Shown: piece by piece, positions 10,258 through 20,700 of the stretch
Numbering within the stretch: the stretch's first letter is position 1
Layout: each line of letters starts with the position of its first letter
Source: Aeromonas rivipollensis
GTDB taxonomy: Bacteria > Pseudomonadota > Gammaproteobacteria > Enterobacterales > Aeromonadaceae
Direction of reading: 5' to 3'
NCBI RefSeq assembly: GCF_010974825.1
Contig: NZ_JAAILA010000003.1
Span: 248,001-312,000 of the forward strand
DNA length: 64,000 bases
Notes under the pieces: generated by a model
Told to the model about the DNA's origin: nothing
The model's input: the letters and a program-made list of their open reading frames with translations, nothing else
The model's database searches: none
Program-made: the position numbers and the translations under genes

Positions 10258-11952
10258 TCAGCCACGAATATGGTCGATAAAGGCGTCGATCTGCTCCCGG
10301 GTGCAGGCGGGGTTCATAAAGACCGCCTTCTCCCCGGCGATATAGGAGTACTTGCCGCGGGCGTCGTACTCCGAGTGCGCCACCGCCTCCACCCAGTTGG
10401 TGTAGAGTCCCACCTTGCCGCGTTGCTTGAACAGGTTGCGGTGGTATTCGGTGTTGCGGGCCAGCCGCGCCTTGTAGGCCGCGTCCGGGCTGCGGGCCAG
10501 CTCGAAGGCGAACTCGGCTTCCGGATCCTGCACCCACTCGGGGTTGTAGATCTTGAAGCCCACGCTCGGCCCCTGGTTCTCCTGGGCCACCAGCTTGACG
10601 TTGCCGAGCTGGCTCAGACGGAAGCGGAAGTAGTTGGCGTTCTGCAGGCAGTGGGCCAGCACGGTGCGATAGCCCTCGACCCCCAGGTAGTTGAGGGCCG
10701 CGTAGGCGCCGAACAGGCCGCTCGCCCCCCGGGAACACTCTATGGTGGACTGCAGGTGGGTCTGGCCCTGGATGTCCCGCTCGAAGTAGGAGAAGTTCTC
10801 CGGATCGTTCTCCATCGCCTTGAGGTCGTCCTGCTCCTTGATCATCACCAGGCTGGAGGTGTAGGGCACATAGCCCCACTTCTGGAAGTCGACGGTGAAG
10901 GAGTCGGCGTATTTGAGCTCAGCGAAGCGGGCCACGTTGCGCTCTATCCCCGCCAGGGTGGCGCCGTTGATGGCGAGCGGGTTGGCGGCAAAGTCGTAAT
11001 CCAGGAAGAAGATCATCGACCAGCCGATGGCGGCATCCACGTGGATGTGGGGCTTGACCGCCACCTCGAAGCGCTCGCACAGCCTGTCCCGCAGGTCCAC
11101 CACGGGTTTGACCTGGTCCACCCCGAAGGTGTCCGTGGTCCCCATGGTGAGCATGATGGTGGGCACCACGTGTTTGAGGGCGAAGCAGGCGGTCAGGGTG
11201 CGCTCGAGATCCAGCAGATCTATGTCGTTGTTCTCCCCCACCTGGATGCGGATGGTCTTGTTCTCTATGTCCACCCCGAGCAGGGAGAGGTTGGTGATGT
11301 TGGAGTAGTGGCCGCCCTGGGAGTTGATGATGCGATAGTCCTGATAGTGGCCTAGCCCCTTGTGCTTGGCCTCCGGCAGGCTCTTGCGAATGCCGAGCAG
11401 GTAACCGTAGAGGTTACAGAAGGTCCCTCCCTGGGTGAAAATGCCGGTGGCGCGGGCCGGGTCGTAACCCGCCAGCAGGGCAATCTGGCGCACCACCTTT
11501 TTTTCGAGCTCCTCGGCCACCCCGGCATACTCGGAGTAGACCAGGTTGGGATTGGCGAGGATCCCCATCTGGGCGCCGTAGATGGCGGGATCCGCCGACA
11601 TTGTGATGACGTTCTCGACGCTGGAGGGGTTCTCCCAGTCTTTCGACAGGGCGCCGGCGAACAGCAGCTCCGTCATGGGCTCCCCCGGGGTGCGCATCTG
11701 CGCGGGCACCGGCATGGTCTCGCAGAGATCGGCGAGGCGGGCGTGGCCATCTGGCCAGGCGTTGAGGCGCGCATCCGGGGCCAGGCCACGGGCACGAAAC
11801 TCGTTGAGGGTGGCAAAGCCCGGTTCGCGAAACACCGGCCAGAGATCGGGATTGCGGGAGAAGAAGTTGGCTTTGACGGTGGCGAAACGGGCGGAGAACT
11901 CGGGGTGGACGGCGTTGACGCCGTCATCTTTCAGATAGACAAGATCGCTCAT
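10258..11952 (-). CDS. panP: PLP-dependent aspartate 1-decarboxylase, PanP type
   Basis: The 564-residue cytosolic enzyme is a group II pyridoxal-phosphate decarboxylase. The PLP lysine lies in VDFQKWGYVPY, and the cofactor-ring Asp region is HIHVDAAIGW. PanP proteins of this length replace the pyruvoyl enzyme PanD in several gamma-proteobacteria and make beta-alanine for pantothenate and CoA. The assignment rests on overall resemblance to that family (it is unlike short glutamate decarboxylases); a glutamate or 2,4-diaminobutyrate decarboxylase is the alternative. It is a single gene with its own upstream region at 11953-12125. Confidence 0.75.
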   Translation of the reverse strand: MSDLVYLKDDGVNAVHPEFSARFATVKANFFSRNPDLWPVFREPGFATLNEFRARGLAPDARLNAWPDGHARLADLCETMPVPAQMRTPGEPMTELLFAGALSKDWENPSSVENVITMSADPAIYGAQMGILANPNLVYSEYAGVAEELEKKVVRQIALLAGYDPARATGIFTQGGTFCNLYGYLLGIRKSLPEAKHKGLGHYQDYRIINSQGGHYSNITNLSLLGVDIENKTIRIQVGENNDIDLLDLERTLTACFALKHVVPTIMLTMGTTDTFGVDQVKPVVDLRDRLCERFEVAVKPHIHVDAAIGWSMIFFLDYDFAANPLAINGATLAGIERNVARFAELKYADSFTVDFQKWGYVPYTSSLVMIKEQDDLKAMENDPENFSYFERDIQGQTHLQSTIECSRGASGLFGAYAALNYLGVEGYRTVLAHCLQNANYFRFRLSQLGNVKLVAQENQGPSVGFKIYNPEWVQDPEAEFAFELARSPDAAYKARLARNTEYHRNLFKQRGKVGLYTNWVEAVAHSEYDARGKYSYIAGEKAVFMNPACTREQIDAFIDHIRG

Positions 11953-12125
11953 GATAAGACCATTAGTACTGCAAATGTGCCCCGGTTATACCCCCGGGGC
12001 GGCGCAGGAGACAGCGACAATAACTAATGGCCTGCCCTACTTTTTATCATGACCACGGCAGTCGGGGGCTGGCGGCACCCTGGCGCCGGAGCCCGTGCTC
12101 CGTTTCGTGATCCGGGTCATGCCCC

Positions 12126-13154
12126 TTAGCGCAGGGCAGTCACCAGCCAGGCCTCCAGCTCCGCCAGCTCATGGGCCCTGGCCGGGAAATCCCCCATCAG
12201 CGAGTGCAGCAGCGCCGCCATCGCCTCAGGCTTGTAGGGCGCCCCCACCAGCCGCTCGGCCAGGGCATCCAGGGGCGCCGGATCCAGGCTGTCGCTGAAG
12301 ATCTGCGCCCGGCCTATCACCCCCTTCTCCACGTCGAAATGAAGCTCCACCCCGCCCCAGCCGAAACGCTCGTCCAGCTGATGGCTGAACGCCGGGGCAT
12401 GGCCGAAGTTCCACTCCCAGCTGCGCTGGCGGGCGAAGGTTTCGGCGAAGCCGGGCAGGTCCGGCATCTGCTCGGGGGAGATATGCTCGGGCGCTACCCG
12501 CTCACCGTAGTAGTGGAAGAAGGCCTCAATGAGGGCGTCATTCACCTGCTGGTGATCTATCCCCGGCAGCAGCTCGCAAAGATTGGCCACCCGGCTGCGC
12601 ACCGAGGTGATCCCCTTGGCCGCCAGCTTCTTGGGGTCGGGGTTGAGGTAGTTCGCGAGTCGGCCGAGGTCTGCGTCCAGCAGCAGGGTGCCGTGGTGAA
12701 AGCCGCGATCCTGGGTCTCCCGGTAGGCCGAACCCGACACCTTGCGATCCCCGTCCGCCGTGGCCACCAGCAGATCGTTGCGCCCCGAGGCAAAGGCCGC
12801 TATCCCCAGTCGCCTGAGGGCATCCAGCACTATGGCGGTGGAGACGCTCTTGTCATAACCGGGCTTGCCCGCCATGAAGGTGAAGCAGCTGTTGCCGAGA
12901 TCGTGAAACACGGCCCCGCCCCCGCTGCTGCGCCGCGCCAGGGTCACGCCGTCCTCTTCCATGCGGCGGGTGTTGCACTCCTTCCACGGATTCTGCGCCC
13001 GGCCTATCACCACGGTGTTGGCGTTGCGCCACAGGAAGAGCACCCGCTGGGCGGGATCCATCTGGCGGAAGATGCACTCCTCCACCGCCAGGTTGAACAG
13101 GGGATCCTGAGAGTCGGAAACGAGCAGGCGTAACGGAGAGATGCGAGGAGACAT
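12126..13154 (-). CDS. lplA: Lipoate-protein ligase A
   Basis: LplA activates free lipoate with ATP and attaches it to the lipoyl domains of pyruvate and 2-oxoglutarate dehydrogenases and the glycine cleavage H protein. The 342-residue product is close to the 338 residues of E. coli LplA. Conserved motifs are [15 protein letters not shown], the lipoate/ATP-binding loop, GRNDLL, and [10 protein letters not shown] with the catalytic Lys. The C-terminal accessory domain is present, so it is a full-length enzyme. It stands alone, without lipB or lipA. Confidence 0.93.
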   Translation of the reverse strand: MSPRISPLRLLVSDSQDPLFNLAVEECIFRQMDPAQRVLFLWRNANTVVIGRAQNPWKECNTRRMEEDGVTLARRSSGGGAVFHDLGNSCFTFMAGKPGYDKSVSTAIVLDALRRLGIAAFASGRNDLLVATADGDRKVSGSAYRETQDRGFHHGTLLLDADLGRLANYLNPDPKKLAAKGITSVRSRVANLCELLPGIDHQQVNDALIEAFFHYYGERVAPEHISPEQMPDLPGFAETFARQRSWEWNFGHAPAFSHQLDERFGWGGVELHFDVEKGVIGRAQIFSDSLDPAPLDALAERLVGAPYKPEAMAALLHSLMGDFPARAHELAELEAWLVTALR

Positions 13155-13355
13155 AGGGGGACCTCATTGGAAAAGGGGGAGATTACCATAACACCCTGCT
13201 CCCGGGGCGTCGTCCCCTGACATCCGAGATAACCCAAGCCCTGACCAGCGGCTAAAAGAGACGCACCAGCGGGAGCCCGCCCCTCATCTTCATCGCTCTC
13301 GACCACGTCAAGCCGTTCAAGAGCGGCGCCTCTTGCAGATTAGGGAGGTAGTCGC

Positions 13356-14570
13356 CTAGTCACCCCGCAGGGCGACCACGGGGTCCAGGCGCACCGCCCG
13401 CAGGGCGGGAGCGACCCCGGCCAGCAGACCGACCAGGGCGCTGCACCCCAGGGCCAGCAAGAGATAGAGGGGATGCAGGCTGAGCGGCAAGCCGGCCGCC
13501 AGCAGTGCGAACAACAGCTTGAGCCCCCCGAGCAGGGCCAGCCCCATGGCTCCCCCCAGCAGTGCCAGCACCACGGCCTCCAGCAGAAACAGCAGCAATA
13601 TGCGGCGCCGTGGGCAGCCCAGCGCCATCAACAAGCCCACCTCGGGGATCCGCTCCTGCTGGGCGATGCTCATGATGCTGAAGATGCCGACCGCCCCGAT
13701 CAGCAGCGAGATGATCCCCAGCCCACCGACCGCCAGCTTGATGATGGAGAGTATCTTGTCGAGGCTGGTCAGCATGTCCTGCTGGGAGGTGAGGGTAAAA
13801 TCCTCGGCGCCGTGGCGAGCGATCAGCACCCGCCGGATTTGGGCTGTGATCTCGGGCTCCGACTGCCCGGCGCCATAGATGACGTCTATCTCCTGCAACC
13901 CCTCCTTGTTGAACAGCGCCTGGGCATGGGCGGCAGGCAGATAGATCATGTCATCCAGATCGAAGCCGAGAAATTGTCCCTTGGGAGCCAGCACCCCGGC
14001 CACCCGAAAGCGGCGATCCCCGGCCCGCAGCAGACTCCCCGGCGCATCGCCACCGGGAAACAGCTCAGCCGCCACCTTGGCGCCCAGCACCGCATAGGCG
14101 CGGGGCATGGCACTGTCATCTGCGGGCAGAAAACGCCCCTGCACCAGGGTGAGGCGCCAGCCGGAGAGCGCCGCCGAGCCTGTGCCCAGAATGGCGGTGC
14201 TGCGGGTCAGTCCGCGGCTGCGCACCTCTCCCTGCCCCTGCACCACAGGGAGCGCCGCTTCTACTCCTGGTAATCTGGCGAGGGCGTCGGCATCCTCCAG
14301 CAGCAGGGGACGGCTGCTGGAGAGGATGCCGGGCGGGCCGCCGGCGGTCTCGGTCTTGCCCGGGGTCACGGCAATCAGGCGTGTACCGAACTGGGAGAAG
14401 CTGTCGAGCAGATAGAGCCTGAGCCCCTCGCCTATGCCGGTGAGCAGGGTCACAGAGGCGATCCCGATGGCGATGCCGAGCGCCGACAACAGGCTGCGGC
14501 TGCGCCCTGCCAGCAAGGCGCGCCAGAGCCAGAACAGCAGATCAGCGAGGCGCATCGGCCACCACGCCAT
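13356..14570 (-). CDS. MacB-type ABC exporter permease (second of a pair)
   Basis: The 404-residue inner-membrane protein has the MacB/FtsX layout: an N-terminal transmembrane helix (residues about 18-40), a large periplasmic domain, and three C-terminal helices (about 275-390), ending with the typical DPVVALRGD. It has no ATPase domain; the ATPase is encoded two genes upstream. It follows another permease of the same architecture, so the exporter is probably a heterodimer. The start could also be the ATG five codons downstream (14555). MacB-like mechanotransmission exporters move peptides, siderophores or drugs from the periplasm through an outer-membrane channel; the substrate is unknown. 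Confidence 0.82.
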   Translation of the reverse strand: MAWWPMRLADLLFWLWRALLAGRSRSLLSALGIAIGIASVTLLTGIGEGLRLYLLDSFSQFGTRLIAVTPGKTETAGGPPGILSSSRPLLLEDADALARLPGVEAALPVVQGQGEVRSRGLTRSTAILGTGSAALSGWRLTLVQGRFLPADDSAMPRAYAVLGAKVAAELFPGGDAPGSLLRAGDRRFRVAGVLAPKGQFLGFDLDDMIYLPAAHAQALFNKEGLQEIDVIYGAGQSEPEITAQIRRVLIARHGAEDFTLTSQQDMLTSLDKILSIIKLAVGGLGIISLLIGAVGIFSIMSIAQQERIPEVGLLMALGCPRRRILLLFLLEAVVLALLGGAMGLALLGGLKLLFALLAAGLPLSLHPLYLLLALGCSALVGLLAGVAPALRAVRLDPVVALRGD

Positions 14571-14618
14571 TGTCCGCTACGTTGGTCACTGGCTCGCGCC
14601 CCATCAGATTCATCAGCC

Positions 14619-15827
14619 TCAACTCCATTGTCCGCTGCGCAGACTGGTGACCGGATCCTGCCGTGCCGCCCGGGAGGCGGGCAGCCAGCTAAAAAAAAGC
14701 CCGGTCAGCAGGGCCGCCGGTATGGTGCAGAGGGTCGCGAGCCAGGGCACGGCCGCCGGGAAGCCGGGCCAGATCAGCGCGGCGAGGGCCACCAGGGCAT
14801 AGCCCAGCAGGGTGCCGATGAAGGCGCCACCGCCGCTCAGCAGCAGCGCTTCCCACAAAAACAGCTGGCGGATCTGGCGACTGTCGGCCCCCAGCGCCTT
14901 TAGCAGGCCGATCTCTCCGGTGCGCTGGCGGGTGCTGATGAGCGCCAGATTCATCATCATGATGCCGGAAACCAGCAGGCTGATGGCACCAATGCCGGCG
15001 ACCGCCAGGGTGAGGGTGGCCAGAATGGTGGAGAAGGTGGCCAGCATGGCGTCGCGCCTTACCAGAGTTATATCGAGCACCCCGTGGCGCGCCTGCATCA
15101 GCAGCTCCAGTCGCGTTACCAGCGGGGGCACCGCTTGCCCGTCCAGCGGCTGGATCAGCAGGCGAAACAGCCCCTCGGTATTGAACAGCCCCATGGCGCT
15201 GCCCACCGGGATCAGCGCCGCCTCGGCCATGTCCATCCCCAGATTGCTGCTCTGGCTGGTGAAGACCCCTACCACCCGAAAGCGGCGATTGTCAAAACGC
15301 AGCCACTGGCCGACCGGATCGGCCTGACCGAACAGCTCCCGGGCCACCACGGCCCCGAGCAGGACGACCGGTCGATCCTCTGCGGCATCCCCAGGCAGCC
15401 AGCGGCCGGAGAGCAGCTCAAGTCCGTGGGTATGCCGCAGCCCGTTGCTGCTGCCAAGCAGCATGGTCTGGCGCACCCGGGCCCCCTGCTTGGCCTCGGC
15501 AAAGCCCATCACCAGCGGCACCAGCCTGAGCTGGGGTTGATGCTGGCCCAGGTAGTGCATGTCATCCAGGGTGATCTCCCTCAGGCTGTTACCGGTGACC
15601 GGCGGCAGCCCGCCTGTGGTCTCCTTGCGCCCTGGGAACATCACCAGCAGATCCTTGCCAAGGGAGCTGAACTGCTCGGCCACATAGCGCCTCGCCCCCT
15701 CCCCCAGCGCGGTGAGCAGCAGCACCGAGGTGACGCTCAGACTCACCGCCATGATCAATACCAGCGCTCGCGTGCGCTGGCGCAGCAGCGCCACGGCGGC
15801 GAAGCGGAGAGCATCGGGGCGCCGCAT
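14619..15827 (-). CDS. MacB-type ABC exporter permease (first of a pair)
   Basis: The 402-residue product has one N-terminal helix, a MacB periplasmic core domain (GRKETTGG, GRWLPGDAAEDRPVVLLG) and three C-terminal helices. The C-terminal end, ASRAARQDPVTSLRSG, matches the conserved tail of the family. Its ATG abuts the ATPase stop codon (TGAATG), so the genes are translated together. It is clearly related to the next permease but not identical. The sequence around its stop (CCATTGTCCGCT on the plus strand, 14625-14636) recurs at the start of the next gene (14567-14578), a possible trace of tandem duplication. Confidence 0.82.
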   Translation of the reverse strand: MRRPDALRFAAVALLRQRTRALVLIMAVSLSVTSVLLLTALGEGARRYVAEQFSSLGKDLLVMFPGRKETTGGLPPVTGNSLREITLDDMHYLGQHQPQLRLVPLVMGFAEAKQGARVRQTMLLGSSNGLRHTHGLELLSGRWLPGDAAEDRPVVLLGAVVARELFGQADPVGQWLRFDNRRFRVVGVFTSQSSNLGMDMAEAALIPVGSAMGLFNTEGLFRLLIQPLDGQAVPPLVTRLELLMQARHGVLDITLVRRDAMLATFSTILATLTLAVAGIGAISLLVSGIMMMNLALISTRQRTGEIGLLKALGADSRQIRQLFLWEALLLSGGGAFIGTLLGYALVALAALIWPGFPAAVPWLATLCTIPAALLTGLFFSWLPASRAARQDPVTSLRSGQWS

Positions 15828-16517
15828 TCAGCCCCCACCGCTGTCGCTGCTGATGCGGCCGTCATCCATCGAGATCCGCCTGCCCGCCCGCTCGCCGAGG
15901 CGGGGATCGTGGGTCACCACCATCAGGGTGATCCCCTGCTCCCGGTTGAGCCCCTCGAGCAGGGTGATCACCTCCTCCCCGGAGCGGGAGTCGAGATTGC
16001 CGGTGGGCTCGTCCGCCAGGATGAGGCGCGGCGCCATGGCCATGGCCCGGGCGATGGCCACCCGCTGGCGCTGACCACCGGAGAGCTCGGCGGGCCTGTG
16101 GTCGGCCCGGTTGTCCAGCCCCAACTCCTCCAGCAGACGCTGGCTGCGGCGGTGGCGCTCGGCGGGGAGGACGCCGCACAGCATCAGCGGCAGCTCGACG
16201 TTTTCACGGGCGGTGAGGCGGGGGATGAGGTGAAACGACTGGAACACAAAACCGATGCGATGGCCGCGCAACTGGGCCAGCGCGGGTTCTGACAGGGTGG
16301 CAATGTCCTGGCCCCCCAGCCAGTATTGCCCTTCGTCTGGCCTGTCCAGCAGCCCCAGCACATTGAGCAGGGTCGATTTGCCGGAGCCCGAGGGGCCCAT
16401 CACCGCCAGATACTCCCCCTCGGCGACCCGAAGAGAAACGTGTTCGAGGGCCGCCACCTCAGTGCCCCCCAAGGTGAAGCGACGGCTGACGGCATCCAGG
16501 CGAATGAGCTCACTCAT
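15828..16517 (-). CDS. ABC exporter ATPase, MacB/LolD type
   Basis: The 229-residue ATPase has Walker A GPSGSGKST, signature LSGGQRQRVAIARA, Walker B RLILADEPT and an H-loop TLMVVTHD. It would power the two permeases that follow. The start is set at 16517 (MSELIRLDAV), where the ATG overlaps the end of the adaptor gene by eight bases; the longer frame to 16538 lies inside that gene. Together with the adaptor it forms a MacA-MacB-like system with split ATPase and two permeases. Confidence 0.87.
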   Translation of the reverse strand: MSELIRLDAVSRRFTLGGTEVAALEHVSLRVAEGEYLAVMGPSGSGKSTLLNVLGLLDRPDEGQYWLGGQDIATLSEPALAQLRGHRIGFVFQSFHLIPRLTARENVELPLMLCGVLPAERHRRSQRLLEELGLDNRADHRPAELSGGQRQRVAIARAMAMAPRLILADEPTGNLDSRSGEEVITLLEGLNREQGITLMVVTHDPRLGERAGRRISMDDGRISSDSGGG

Positions 16518-17649
16518 CCATCTGCTCCGTGGCGGCACTGAAGGGCCCCTCCCCGACTATCTGGCCGGGCTGGGCCGCCAGCTGGTCACCGGCGGCGAGC
16601 CCCTCTGCCACCTCAATCCAGTTCCAGTTCTCCACACCCCAGCGGGGCAGCACCCGCACCAGCTTATCTCCCTCCAGCCGCAGCACGCTGCCATCGTCGG
16701 CCCGGCTGCTGGCCGCCACCCGCAGCACATCGGTGGCGCGGGTCACCTCCACCTCGAGATCGGCGCTGTAGCCGATAAGCAGGGGCACGTCGGTGGGCGG
16801 GGCTGTGAGTACCGCCTCCACCTCCACTGTGCGGGCCTGTTTCTCCAGCTCCTTCACATAGGGGGCGATGCGGGTGACGGTGGCGGCAAAGTCGCGCCCG
16901 GGCATGGCGTCGAGCAAGACCCGGGCAGACTGGCCCACCTTGAGGCGGGCGGCATCCACTTCATCTATGGGAGCTGAGACGTAGAGGCAGCGATCGTCGA
17001 TGAGATCGATGACGGGGGGCATGGCCACCCCTGGGGGTGAGGGGGTCATGTATTCGCCAAGCTTGCTGTTGACCTCGGCCACCACGCCGGCAAAGGGGGC
17101 CTGCAGGCGGCGCTCGGCCAGGCGGGCCTCCACCTGGGCGACCAGCGCCTCGTCGACCCGCTCCTGCTGGCGGGAGGCACGGCAGATATAGCGACGGGTA
17201 TGGGCCAGGTTCTGGGCCTGCTCGGCCAGGGTGCGGGAGGTGAGGTTCTTGGCGAGCAGGGTGGCCAACCGCTGGGCCTCCCGCTCGTAGTAGGTGGCCT
17301 CGCTGCAGCGCTCCTCGCGCTGGGTCTTGCCGAGGGCCTGCTGGGCACGGGCGCGGCTGAGATCGGCGCGAATGTCCTCGCTCCAGAGGGTCAGCAGCAG
17401 ATCCCCCCTGGCCACCCTGTCCCCGGCCTTGACGGCGATCTGCTCCACCACGCCGCCGCCGGGCAGACTGAGCCCGGCCCGCTGGCACGACTTGATGGTA
17501 CCGGCCCGGGTGTTGACCAGGGTCACCAGCACATCCCCCCGCCCGACCGCCACCAGCTTGACCGGCGTCGCCTGCGGCCACCACCACAATGCCAGGGCCG
17601 CTAGCGCCACCCCGGCGCCCGCCGTCCACCACAGCCAGCCTCTCTTCAT
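16510..17649 (-). CDS. MacA/HlyD-type periplasmic adaptor
   Basis: This 379-residue membrane-fusion protein has an N-terminal anchor (residues about 8-24), a split lipoyl domain (GGGVVEQIAVKAGDRVARGD and APFAGVVAEVNSKLGEYM), an alpha-helical hairpin between them, and a beta-barrel domain. Such adaptors connect an inner-membrane ABC exporter to a TolC-like channel. AAGGA six bases upstream supports the start. It overlaps the ATPase gene and lies 82 bases after the RND pump gene in the same direction. No outer-membrane factor is encoded in this stretch. Confidence 0.83.
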   Translation of the reverse strand: MKRGWLWWTAGAGVALAALALWWWPQATPVKLVAVGRGDVLVTLVNTRAGTIKSCQRAGLSLPGGGVVEQIAVKAGDRVARGDLLLTLWSEDIRADLSRARAQQALGKTQREERCSEATYYEREAQRLATLLAKNLTSRTLAEQAQNLAHTRRYICRASRQQERVDEALVAQVEARLAERRLQAPFAGVVAEVNSKLGEYMTPSPPGVAMPPVIDLIDDRCLYVSAPIDEVDAARLKVGQSARVLLDAMPGRDFAATVTRIAPYVKELEKQARTVEVEAVLTAPPTDVPLLIGYSADLEVEVTRATDVLRVAASSRADDGSVLRLEGDKLVRVLPRWGVENWNWIEVAEGLAAGDQLAAQPGQIVGEGPFSAATEQMDE

Positions 17650-17671
17650 CGCGCATCCTTTCGCTATCGAC

Positions 17672-17743
17672 CCCCGTCACGACTGACGGGAGAGCAGGGC
17701 ATCATTTCGCCTTAGCTAGTGACTCCCGTCATCAGCGTCGGGA
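17672..17743 (-). promoter_or_regulatory. Mutually exclusive inverted repeats between RND and ABC efflux modules
   Basis: On the minus strand three segments follow each other: TGACGGGAG (17731-17723), CTCCCGTCA (17692-17684) and TGACGGGG (17679-17672). The middle one can pair with either neighbour, with 9 and 7-8 bp respectively. A fourth, imperfect arm CTCCCGACG (17743-17735) at the end of the RND gene can pair with the first. Alternative hairpins of this kind are found in attenuators; the same segments could equally be protein-binding repeats. There is no clear T-run. Confidence 0.4.
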
Positions 17744-20700
17744 GAGCAGGGCGTAATAGAGCAAGGGTATCACCACCAGGGTGAGCAAGGTGGAGACCAG
17801 GATCCCGAAAATCAGGCTGATGGCCAGTCCGTTGAAGATGGGATCATCGAGGATGAACAGGGCACCTATCATGGCCGCCAGCGCCGTCAGCATGATGGGT
17901 TTGGCCCGCACCTGCGCCGCCTCGATCACCGCCTGCTCAAACGCCATCCCGGCTCTTCGCTGCTGTTCGATAAAGTCCACCAACAGTATGCTGTTGCGCA
18001 CTATGATCCCGGCCAGCGCTATCATTCCGATCATAGAGGTGGCGGTAAACTGCGCCCCCAGCAGGGCGTGGCCCGGCATCACCCCTATGAGGGTGAGCGG
18101 AATGGGGGCCATGATAATGAGCGGCACCAGATAGGAGCGGAACTGGGCCACCACCAGCAGGTAGATGAGGATCATCCCCACCCCGTAGGCAATGCCCATG
18201 TCGCGGAAGGTCTCGTAGGTTACCTTCCACTCCCCGTCCCACAACAGCGCCACCTCCCCCAGCTTGTCGGGCTGCCGCACGTAATATTGGGGCAGCGCGA
18301 TGTCGGCACCGGCGGCAAACATGCCGTAGAGCGGGCTGTCGGTGTGGCCGCCCATGTCGGCCACCACCATCACCATGGGCTGCATGTTCTTGTGCATGAG
18401 GTAGCTGGGGGCCACCTCGCCTTTGCGACTCACCAGCTCGGAGACTCGCACCAGCTGGCCGCTCTGGCTGCGCACCTTGAGAGCCAGCACGCCCGCCAGA
18501 TCCCGCTTGTCACCGGGGGCCAGTTCGATGCGCACTGGCACCGGATACTTGGCGCCGTTCCCCTGCAGCCAGCTGGCATCCTGATAGCCCACCCCGCCAT
18601 TGAGGGTGCTAACCAGGTCGCCGAGATCGACCCCGAGCAGGGCCGCCTTGCTGCGATCCACCACCAGCCGCCACTTGGGCTGCGGGTCGGTCAGATAGAT
18701 ATCCACATCCACCAGATCCGCGGTGGCCACAAAGCGGGCCTGTACGGCGCGCGCCGCCGCTTCACGGGCGGCCGGTGTCGGGCCATAGATCTCGGCGACT
18801 ATGGAGGACCAGACCGGCGGGCCGGGGGGCACTTCCACCACCTTGAGGTTGCCCCCCGCCGCACTGGCGATGGCCTGCAGCGGTGCCCGGACCGACTGGG
18901 CAATCTGGTGACTGCTGCGATCCCGCTCATGCTTGTCTACCAGATTGACCTGAATATCCCCCACATTGGCGCCGCTGCGGATGAAGTAGTGGCGCACCAA
19001 CCCGTTGAAGTTGATGGGGGCCGCACTGCCGGCATAGATCTGGTAATCCTTCACCTCCGGCACCTTGGCAAGCTCCCGCCCAACCGCCAGCAGGGTGCGC
19101 TCGGTCTGCTCCAGGGTCGCCCCTTCCGGCATGTCGAGCACCAGCTGGAATTCCGACTTGTTGTCAAAGGGGAGCATCTTGAGCACCACCCACTGCACCA
19201 CCGGCATGGCGGCGGCCGCCCCGACCAGCAGCAACACTACCAGCCAGAGTTTGCGTCTAGCCCTCTTGGCGCCATCACCGATCAGGAAAGGGGTCATCAA
19301 CCGGTGAAGGAGCCCGGCCTTGGCCTCACCGTGGGCAGCCTGCGCCTCCCCTTTGAGCAAATGGCTCGCCAGCCAGGGGGAGAAGATAAAGGCCACCAGC
19401 AGGGAGATGAGCATCCCCATGCTGGCATTGATGGGAATGGGGCTCATGTAGGGGCCCATCAGACCGCTGACAAAGGCCATCGGCAGCAGTGCCGCAATCA
19501 CGGTCAGGGTCGCCAGTATGGTCGGCCCCCCCACCTCGTCTACCGCCCCCGGAATAAGATCCTTGAGCGCCCCCTTGCCCAGACCGCGATGACGGTGGAT
19601 GTTCTCCACCACCACGATAGCGTCATCCACCAGGATGCCGATGGAGAAGATCAGCGCAAAGAGCGACACCCGGTTGAGGGTAAAGCCCCATGCCCAGCTG
19701 GCAAAGAGAGTCAGTGCCAGGGTGATGACGATGGCCACCCCCACTACCAGCGCCTCGCGCCAGCCCATGCTCACCAGTACCAGCAGCACCACAGCCGTGG
19801 TGGCAAAAATCAGCTTGCCGATGAGGGTGTTGGATTTGGTCTCGGCGGTGACGCCGTAGTCCCGGGTCACCGTTACCTCGACCCCAGCCGGGATCAGCCG
19901 GTTCTGCAAACTCTCGACCCGCGCCTCCACCCGCTTGGCCACATCGACCGCGTTCTGGCCCGGCTGCTTGCCGATGGCCAGGGTCACCGCCGGATAGCTC
20001 TGCTCCCCCTGCCCCATCCAGCTGCGCTTGGTCGGGGTCTCCTGACCCAGAGAGACCTTTGCCACATCGCCGAGATAGACAGGCTTGCCGTCGTGCAGCC
20101 CCACCACCAGTTCTCGGATCTGCTGCTCGCTTTGCAGGAACTGCCCGACCTGTACCTTGATCTCCCGGTTATCTTGCTCGATGGCCTGTGTCGTTCCTAC
20201 CTGATTGGCGGCGGCCAGCCGCTGGCTCAGCTCGCCCCAGCTGATGCCGTGGGCGCTGAGGGCCGCCGGATCCGGCATCACCCGCAGCACGGCGCTCTGA
20301 CTGCCGAGCGTGTAGATATCGCGGGTACCGGGAATACGCTTGAGTTCGGTCTCCAGCTCATGGGCGACCCGGGTCAGCTCGGGGGCGCCCAGTTGCTTGC
20401 TCCCCTCTTTGCTCCATAAGGTGAGACTGACGATGGGGACATCATCGATCCCCCGGGGTTTCACCAGTGGCTGACCGACCCCTAGCCCCTGTGGCAGCCA
20501 GTCCCGGTGGGAGTCGAGCTGGTTGTTGAGATCGACGATGGCCTGCTCGCGGCTCACACCCACCTTGAACACCACCACCAGCAGGGCGCCATCGGGTTGG
20601 GAGAAAGAGTAGAGGGTATCAATTCCCTTTATCTGGGAGATCACCTGCTCGGCAGGGGTGGTGACGAGAGATTCCACCTCAGCCGGAGTGGCACCCGGGA

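Noticed and set aside
17689-17753. Insertion-sequence ends between the RND and ABC genes
   Set aside because: The short repeats are only 7-9 bases, no transposase or target duplication is present, and gene order is intact.
18068-20419. 783-residue plus-strand frame opposite the RND pump
   Set aside because: It is His/Gln/Gly-rich with no domain pattern, typical of an antisense shadow of a high-GC membrane-protein gene.
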